Positions 57,363 through 64,000 of a DNA stretch of 64,000 bases are shown one piece after another. Under the pieces are notes generated by a model that made no database searches, was not told the origin of the DNA, and saw nothing but the letters and a program-made list of their open reading frames with translations. A program made the translations under genes and the position numbers. The stretch's first letter is position 1, and each line of letters opens with the position of its first letter. This DNA comes from Streptomyces sp. PCS3-D2 (GTDB lineage Bacteria > Actinomycetota > Actinomycetes > Streptomycetales > Streptomycetaceae), in assembly GCF_000612545.2 (NCBI RefSeq), contig NZ_CP097800.1:6292501-6356500 (forward strand), read 5' to 3'.

Positions 57363-58546
57363 TGCTCGACATCGCCGAGGAGCTACGCGCGTGGTGCGCC
57401 GGACGCCGGGAATTCGCCCTGGCCACCGTGGTCGCCGTCAGCGGCAGCGCGCCGCGCGGCCCCGGTGCCTCGCTCGCCGTCGACGACCGGGGCACCGCGC
57501 TCGGCTCCCTGTCCGGAGGCTGCGTGGAATCCGCCGTCCACGAGCTCTGTCTGGACGCGATCGCCACCGGCCGGGGCGGCCTGCACCGCTTCGGCTACAG
57601 CGATGACGACGCCTTCGCCGTGGGCCTGACCTGCGGCGGAGTCCTCGACGTCCTCGTCACCCCGGTGCGCGGCCGCGACCCGGTGCGGCCCGTCCTCGGC
57701 GCGGTCCTCGACGCCGCCGCCGACGGGACCCGCGCCGCGCTCGCCCGTGTGGTGTCCGGCCCGCCCCGACAGCTCGGTCGGGCGCTCGCCGTCCGCGCCG
57801 ACGGCTCCTACCAGGGCGGACTGGCCGGCGGCGCCGCCCTCGACCGCGCCGCCGCAGGCCGGGCCCACGCCCTGCTGCTCGCCGGCCGTACCGGCACCAC
57901 CGAGCTCGCCACCGCCGACGGGGTCTGCGGCGAGCCGCTGAGGCTGCTCGTCGAGTCCGCCGCCGAACCGCCCCGGCTCCTCGTCTACGGGGCGATCGAC
58001 TTCGCCGCCGCCCTGGCCCGGATCGGCGCCTTCCTCGGCCACCGGGTCACGGTCTGCGACGCCCGGCCCGTCTTCGCGACCCCGGCGCGCTTCCCCGACG
58101 CCGACGAGGTCGTCGTCGACTGGCCGCACCGCCATCTGGCCGCGCAGTGGGAGGCGGGCCGGCTGGACGCCCGTACCGCCGTCTGCGTCCTCACCCACGA
58201 CGCCAAGTTCGACGTACCGCTGCTGGAGCTGGCCCTGCGGCTGCCGCTGGGCTACGTGGGCGCCATGGGATCCCGGCGCACCCACGCCGAACGTGCCAGG
58301 CGCCTGCGCGCGGAAGGGGTGACGGACTCCGCCCTGGCCAGGCTGCGCTCACCCATCGGCCTCGACCTCGGGGGCGCCACCCCCGAGGAGACCGCCCTTG
58401 CCATCGCCGCCGAGCTCATCGCCCACCGGCACGGCGGATCGGCGCTTGCGCTGACCGGCGGCGCGACCGCCATCCACCGAAGACCCGCTCCCGCCACCGC
58501 GACCCGTCGCGCGGCCCCGGCCGCCCTCAGCCCGCCCGCCCCCTGA
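57362..58546 (+). CDS. XdhC-family molybdenum hydroxylase maturation factor
   Basis: The 394-residue protein has the XdhC N-terminal domain (FALATVVAVSGSAPRGPGASLAV, SLSGGCVESAV, GLTCGGVLDVL) and the C-terminal Rossmann domain (GYVGAMGSRRTHAER). Such proteins bind and sulfurylate the molybdenum cofactor before insertion. It therefore probably serves the hydroxylase encoded at 48245-52007. ATG 57362 shares one base with the transposase-like stop, so synthesis depends on that upstream gene's transcript. The final 20 nt overlap the convergent cupin gene. Confidence 0.92.
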   Translation: MLDIAEELRAWCAGRREFALATVVAVSGSAPRGPGASLAVDDRGTALGSLSGGCVESAVHELCLDAIATGRGGLHRFGYSDDDAFAVGLTCGGVLDVLVTPVRGRDPVRPVLGAVLDAAADGTRAALARVVSGPPRQLGRALAVRADGSYQGGLAGGAALDRAAAGRAHALLLAGRTGTTELATADGVCGEPLRLLVESAAEPPRLLVYGAIDFAAALARIGAFLGHRVTVCDARPVFATPARFPDADEVVVDWPHRHLAAQWEAGRLDARTAVCVLTHDAKFDVPLLELALRLPLGYVGAMGSRRTHAERARRLRAEGVTDSALARLRSPIGLDLGGATPEETALAIAAELIAHRHGGSALALTGGATAIHRRPAPATATRRAAPAALSPPAP

Positions 58547-58892
58547 CGTGCTCCAGGACGCGCTGGAACTCGGCGGTCGGCGAGAAGTCGACGTACTCCG
58601 TGTCGGTCAGCGCCACCGGGATGTGCCCGGGGCCCCAGTAGAAGGCCTGCCCCTCCTCGTACACCTCCTCGCCGTCGGCGGTCCGCATCAGCAGCCGGCC
58701 CTTGAGGAGGTAGCCCCAGTGCGGGCACGGGCACATGTCGCCGGGGAGCCCCTTGACGGCCTCCGTGAGATCGGCGCCCTCCGGGAGGCGGAAGAACCCG
58801 ACGGTCAGGTCGCCACCGATCTCCCGCATCCGCACCTCCAGCCCGCCGCCTTCCAGCACGACGGGCGCCTCGGCCCGCGTCGTCGCCGTCAT
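58527..58892 (-). CDS. Cupin-domain protein
   Basis: The 121-residue protein is a single small beta-barrel: EIGGDLTVGFFRLPEG, CPCPHWGYLLKGRLLM and EEGQAFYWGPGHIPV. The metal-binding histidines are sparse (HWG, GHIP), so it may be a non-catalytic binding cupin. It is convergent with xdhC, overlapping by 20 nt. The intergenic DNA upstream (58893-59157) carries the guaB1 promoter region. Confidence 0.82.
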   Translation of the reverse strand: MTATTRAEAPVVLEGGGLEVRMREIGGDLTVGFFRLPEGADLTEAVKGLPGDMCPCPHWGYLLKGRLLMRTADGEEVYEEGQAFYWGPGHIPVALTDTEYVDFSPTAEFQRVLEHVRGRAG

Positions 58893-59019
58893 GGACCCTC
58901 CACCGCTGCTCGGCCCGGACGCCCCGGGACCTGTTCCGACCCCTCCACTGTGACCCGACCGGGTGCATCCCGCCCCCGAGGACGTGCGCCCGCACCTCGG
59001 CGGGACCACGGTCCCGTAG

Positions 59020-60600
<1,581 letters not shown>

Positions 60601-60645
60601 ACCCGGCGATAGAGGACCCGGCGGCAGGGGCCCCGTGCCCCCGCT

Positions 60646-60692
60646 CCCGCGGCCTCGGGTCCGTCCGGCACGGACGGACCCGAGGCCGCGGG
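60646..60692. terminator. Bidirectional terminator between guaB1 and the LytS-type kinase
   Basis: A perfect 22-bp stem pairs 60646-60667 with 60671-60692 across loop GCA. It ends 4 nt from the convergent kinase stop and should serve both genes. Confidence 0.88.
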
Positions 60693-60695
60693 CCT

Positions 60696-61943
60696 TCAGC
60701 ACCGCGGCGGCAGGACCCGCCCCGACGGAGAACTGTGCACGCCCGCGTGGTATTTGGGGATGCGCACGGTCACCTTCATGCCGGCGCCGACCCCCGTCTC
60801 CATCACCGGACCGTACGCGTCCCCGTACACCTGCCGGATCCGCTCGTCGACATTGGGCAGTCCCACCCCCGACGAGGAACCCCCGCGCTCCCCGGCCAGG
60901 ATCCGGCGCAACAGGGCCGGATCCATCCCCACCCCGTTGTCCTCGACGGTGATCACGGCGTCGGGACCCGTGTCCTGTGCCGTGATCGTGATCCGGCACT
61001 CCTTGGTCGAGTCCTCCAGCCCGTGCTTGACGGCGTTCTCCACCAGCGGCTGCAGACACAGGAACGGCAGGGCCACCGGCAGCACCTCGGGCGCCACCTG
61101 CAAGGTCACCTTCAGCCTGTCACCGAACCGGGCCCCGGCCAGCGCCAGGTACTGCTGGATGGAACGCAACTCATCGGCCAGCGTGGTGAATTCGCCATGC
61201 CGGCGGAAGGAGTAACGCGTGAAGTCCGCGAACTCCAGCAGCAGCTCCCGCGCCCGCTCCGGATCGGTCCGCACGAACGAGGCGATCGCCGCCAGCGAGT
61301 TGAAGATGAAATGCGGCGAGATCTGCGCCCGCAGTGCCTTGATCTCCGCCTCCATCAGCCGGGTCCGCGAACGGTCCAGCTCGGACAGCTCCAGCTGCAC
61401 CGACACCCACCGCGCCACCTCCGTCGCGGCCCGTACCAACACCGCCGACTCCCGCGACCCGTACGCCACCAGCGCCCCCAGCACCCCGTCCTCGCCGGTC
61501 AGCGGGGCGAACACCGCCCACTTCAGCGGACAGTCCGGCCGCAGGCAGTCCGTCCGCACGCTCTGGCTGCGCCCCGACTCCAGCATCACCGCCACCCGCG
61601 CCATCGCCCGCCGCTCGTGGTGGTCGGCACCCGGGCCGTCCCACGCCAGGACCGCCTCCCGGTCCGTCAGGCACAGCGCCTCCGTCCCCAGCAGCGACCG
61701 CAGCCGCCGGGCCGCTTTGCGCGCCGCGTCCTCGGTCAGTCCGGCGCGCAGCGGGGGAGCGGCCAGCGAAGCCGTGTGCAGCGTGTGGAAGGTGGCCCGC
61801 TCCACCGGAGTGCCCAGGTCCAGGCCCGCCAGGCGCTCCCCGCGCCGCGCGTGCCAGCGGCCCGCCGCCCAGCCGAGCCCCAGCATCACCGCCGCACCCG
61901 CCACCACCAGCACGGCGAGCAGTGCCTGTCCCACCCCGGTCAC
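60696..61943 (-). CDS. LytS/BtsS-type sensor histidine kinase
   Basis: The 415-residue kinase has one N-terminal membrane helix (about 6-27), a GAF-like domain (about 60-190) containing DCLRPDC, and the LytS-type His_kinase domain with His211 in ISPHFIFNSL and the ATPase segments LVENAVKHGLE and VEDNGVGMD. GTG 61943 overlaps the symporter stop by 4 nt. Such kinases usually pair with LytTR regulators; none is found downstream before the terminator, so the partner may be beyond the right edge. The symporter and kinase probably form a nutrient-sensing unit. Confidence 0.93.
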   Translation of the reverse strand: MTGVGQALLAVLVVAGAAVMLGLGWAAGRWHARRGERLAGLDLGTPVERATFHTLHTASLAAPPLRAGLTEDAARKAARRLRSLLGTEALCLTDREAVLAWDGPGADHHERRAMARVAVMLESGRSQSVRTDCLRPDCPLKWAVFAPLTGEDGVLGALVAYGSRESAVLVRAATEVARWVSVQLELSELDRSRTRLMEAEIKALRAQISPHFIFNSLAAIASFVRTDPERARELLLEFADFTRYSFRRHGEFTTLADELRSIQQYLALAGARFGDRLKVTLQVAPEVLPVALPFLCLQPLVENAVKHGLEDSTKECRITITAQDTGPDAVITVEDNGVGMDPALLRRILAGERGGSSSGVGLPNVDERIRQVYGDAYGPVMETGVGAGMKVTVRIPKYHAGVHSSPSGRVLPPRC

Positions 61944-63670
61944 CGCAGGCCCCCCGCCCGGCTCCCCGCCACGACCTCCGGCAGGTGCAGCCGGGTCAGG
62001 ATCGCCGCCGTCCCCGCCGGGATCCGGGACCGGGTGGCCAGCGACACCGCCACCATCGTCAGGAACCCGAGCGGTACCGACCATGCCGCCGGCCAGGCCA
62101 GCATCGTGTGCGCCCAGCCCGCCGGAGCCAGCCCGGTCCGTGTCGCCAGCACTGCGCTCAGCGCGGCCCCGCCACCGGTGACCAGCCCGGCCACCGCACC
62201 CGGCGGGGTCAGTCCGCGCCACCAGATGCCCAGCACCAGCAGCGGGCAGAACGACGAGGCCGACACGGCGAACGCCAGGCCCACCGCGTCCGCCACCGGC
62301 ACCTGGGTGGCCGCCATGCTCCCGCCCAGCGGCACCCCGATCGCCACCAGCGCCGCCCACCGGAAACCGTGCGCCCCGCACCTCGGCAGCACGTCCTGGT
62401 GCAGTACCCCGGCCACCGCCACGGTCAGGCCCGAGGCCGTCGACAGGAACGCCGCGAAGGCACCCCCGGCCAGCAGGGCCCCCAGCAACTCGCCCAGCAC
62501 ACCGCCCAGCATCCGCTCCGGGAGCACCAGCACCGCGGCGTCCGCGTCACCCGTCAGCGCCAGCTCGGGGGCGTAGATCCGGCCCAGTGCCCCGTACACC
62601 GGCGGCAGCAGGTAGAAGGCACCGACCAGCCCCAGCACCACCAGCGTGGTCCGCCGCGCCGCCCGCCCGTTGGGGCTCGTGTAGAAGCGGACCGCCACGT
62701 GCGGCAAGCCCATCGTCCCGAGGAACGTCGCCAGGATCAGTCCGTACGTGGCGTACAGCCGGTACTCCCGCAGCTCCCCGGACGGCGGCTCCGACCACGT
62801 GCCCACCCCCGCCCCCGGCTCCGCCCGGGCGTCCGGGACCGGCGTGTCCGCGGCGAACTCCAGCCGCGCGTGAGCCCGTACGGAATGTTCACCGGCGGCC
62901 AGCACCAGCGGTACCGACACATGGCTGCGGCCGTCCACCTGCCCGGTCACCGTCACCGCCAGCGGCTCCCGCACCGACAGTCGCACGTCCTGCGCGAGCG
63001 TCACCGACGTGGCCTGGCGGAAGACCGCCGGCGCGTCGAAGGTGGCCCGCGGCGCACCGTCCCCGGCCCACGCGCCGAGCAGGAAGAACGCAGGCACCAG
63101 CAGGGCGGTCAGCTTGAGCCAGTACTGGAAGGCTTGCACGAAGGTGATGCTGCGCATCCCGCCGGCGGCCACGGCCACGCTCACCACACAGGACACGACC
63201 AGCCCGCCGGCCCAGTGCGGAGCCCCGGTGAGGATCTCCAAGGTCAGCCCGGCCCCCTGCAACTGCGGCAGCAGGTACAGCCAGCCGACCCCGACCACGA
63301 ACAGCACCGCGATCCGGCGCACCGCCCGGGACTCCAGCCGCGCCTCGGCGAAGTCGGGCAGCGTGTAGGCGCCGGACCGCCGCAGCGGGGCGGCCACCAG
63401 TGCCAGCAGCACCACATATCCGGCCGTGTAGCCGACCGGATACCAGAGCATCCCGGGGCCCTGCAGCAGCACCAGCCCGGCCACCCCGAGGAAGGACGCC
63501 GCGGAGAGGTACTCCCCGCTGATCGCCGCCGCGTTCAGCCGCGGCCCCACCGTGCGCGAGGCCACGTAGAAGTCGGACGTGGTCCGGGATATCCGCAGGC
63601 CCAGCGCGCCGAGCAGCAGGGTGACCAGGACGACGACACCGACCGCGGTCAGCGCGTACGTCTGGTTCAC
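61940..63670 (-). CDS. Sodium/solute symporter (cation acetate symporter-like)
   Basis: The 576-residue SSS-family carrier has about 13 membrane helices, with the family segments SGEYLSAASFLGVAGL and SITFVQAFQYWLKL. A non-membrane insert of about 90 residues (roughly 215-300, containing VFRQATSVTLAQDV and AHARLEFAADTPV) lies between helices and is probably extracellular. Acetate, pyruvate or related monocarboxylates are typical substrates of this subgroup with a LytS-type kinase. It overlaps the kinase gene by 4 nt. Confidence 0.93.
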   Translation of the reverse strand: MNQTYALTAVGVVVLVTLLLGALGLRISRTTSDFYVASRTVGPRLNAAAISGEYLSAASFLGVAGLVLLQGPGMLWYPVGYTAGYVVLLALVAAPLRRSGAYTLPDFAEARLESRAVRRIAVLFVVGVGWLYLLPQLQGAGLTLEILTGAPHWAGGLVVSCVVSVAVAAGGMRSITFVQAFQYWLKLTALLVPAFFLLGAWAGDGAPRATFDAPAVFRQATSVTLAQDVRLSVREPLAVTVTGQVDGRSHVSVPLVLAAGEHSVRAHARLEFAADTPVPDARAEPGAGVGTWSEPPSGELREYRLYATYGLILATFLGTMGLPHVAVRFYTSPNGRAARRTTLVVLGLVGAFYLLPPVYGALGRIYAPELALTGDADAAVLVLPERMLGGVLGELLGALLAGGAFAAFLSTASGLTVAVAGVLHQDVLPRCGAHGFRWAALVAIGVPLGGSMAATQVPVADAVGLAFAVSASSFCPLLVLGIWWRGLTPPGAVAGLVTGGGAALSAVLATRTGLAPAGWAHTMLAWPAAWSVPLGFLTMVAVSLATRSRIPAGTAAILTRLHLPEVVAGSRAGGLR

Positions 63671-63767
63671 CAGAGCGGTCCTTCGGACGGGAGGCGGGGT
63701 GACCGGAGTCTACGCAGGCCCCCGACCGGGCGACAGACACGATTCGGACCCTCCCGGTCCGCCGCCG

Positions 63768-64000
63768 TCAGATGGCCGGGTCACGATGCCCGGCGCAGTC
63801 CCGCAGGGCGATCTCCAGCTCCACGTACGACTCCTCCGCGCGCCGGAAGGCCAGCGTCAGCGCCGCCTCCGCACGCGGCGGGACCTGATCGCGGACGCCC
63901 TCACCCGCCTCGTACAGGATGTCTGCCCAGCGGGCGGCCGCACTGCGCAGCAGGGCGAGCAGCGCCTCGGCCTCGGCGGGCCCCGCCGGCCGCCTCCGCG
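63768..64000 (-). CDS. C-terminal part of an unidentified protein (runs off the right edge)
   Basis: An open minus-strand frame enters from the right edge and stops at 63768. The visible 77 residues are helical (AEALLALLRSAAARWADILY, ALTLAFRRAEESYVELEIAL) with normal Streptomyces codon use and no recognised motif. It lies 97 nt upstream of the symporter start on the same strand. Confidence 0.6.
   Translation of the reverse strand, partial: RRRPAGPAEAEALLALLRSAAARWADILYEAGEGVRDQVPPRAEAALTLAFRRAEESYVELEIALRDCAGHRDPAI

Noticed and set aside
56041-57400. Active insertion sequence
   Set aside because: No terminal inverted repeats or target duplication were found around the transposase-like gene, and its catalytic residues are substituted.

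Overview
The window looks like part of a Streptomyces chromosome. Base composition is very GC-rich, with strong third-position GC and frequent GTG starts. It also carries BldD, the actinobacterial nucleoid protein sIHF, and the conserved order efp-nusB-bldD-pyr operon-sIHF-gmk-rpoZ-coaBC-metK-priA-fmt-rsmB-rpe. No tRNA, rRNA, CRISPR array or intact insertion sequence was seen.

Region 1 (1-26.7 kb) is core genome. A P-loop protein and an M24 'aminopeptidase' with altered metal ligands precede efp and nusB. bldD is on the minus strand behind a very strong two-hairpin terminator. The pyrimidine operon pyrR-pyrB-pyrC-(PH-like membrane protein)-carA-carB-pyrD-pyrF follows with mostly overlapping starts. 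Its leader contains a well-formed PyrR-binding RNA loop that would hide the pyrR ribosome site. Next come sIHF, gmk, rpoZ, coaBC, metK, a motor-less priA, a small HTH-like gene, fmt, rsmB, rpe and a SorC-type regulator.

Region 2 (26.5-31.2 kb) holds a CarD-like small protein, an RNase Sa/barnase-type exported ribonuclease overlapping a barstar-like inhibitor, a truncated globin with an ABM-domain partner, an unknown protein, and an operon of a UBP zinc finger with a receiver/glutaredoxin-like/thioredoxin-reductase fusion that has lost its CxxC motifs.

Region 3 (31.5-55.3 kb) is the most unusual part: about 22 kb of co-directional, often overlapping genes. The enzymes are three DJ-1/PfpI proteins, a ThDP-dependent benzoylformate-decarboxylase-like enzyme, three SnoaL-like proteins in a row, a GMC oxidoreductase, a VOC protein, an enlarged AGE-family protein, GlgX, an aldehyde dehydrogenase, an F420/NADP-type reductase and a three-subunit molybdenum hydroxylase. 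The same run contains a partner-switching module (two STAS proteins, an RsbW-like ATPase, a SpoIIE-type PP2C phosphatase) and a MinD/ParA-like ATPase, but no sigma factor. An MFS exporter and a cyclic-nucleotide-domain histidine kinase close it. I infer a signal-controlled aldehyde/2-oxoacid (reactive carbonyl) metabolic island. Its substrate is unknown, and I do not recognise it as a described system.

Region 4 (54.9-64 kb) has another SnoaL-like gene, a TMEM175-type channel, a domesticated IS701-type transposase gene with a stress-sigma-like promoter, XdhC (the expected accessory factor of the molybdenum hydroxylase), a cupin, guaB1 with a duplicated start region, and a symporter/LytS-type kinase pair. 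Three genes between 45.3 and 57.4 kb carry the rare TTA codon, suggesting bldA-dependent translation.
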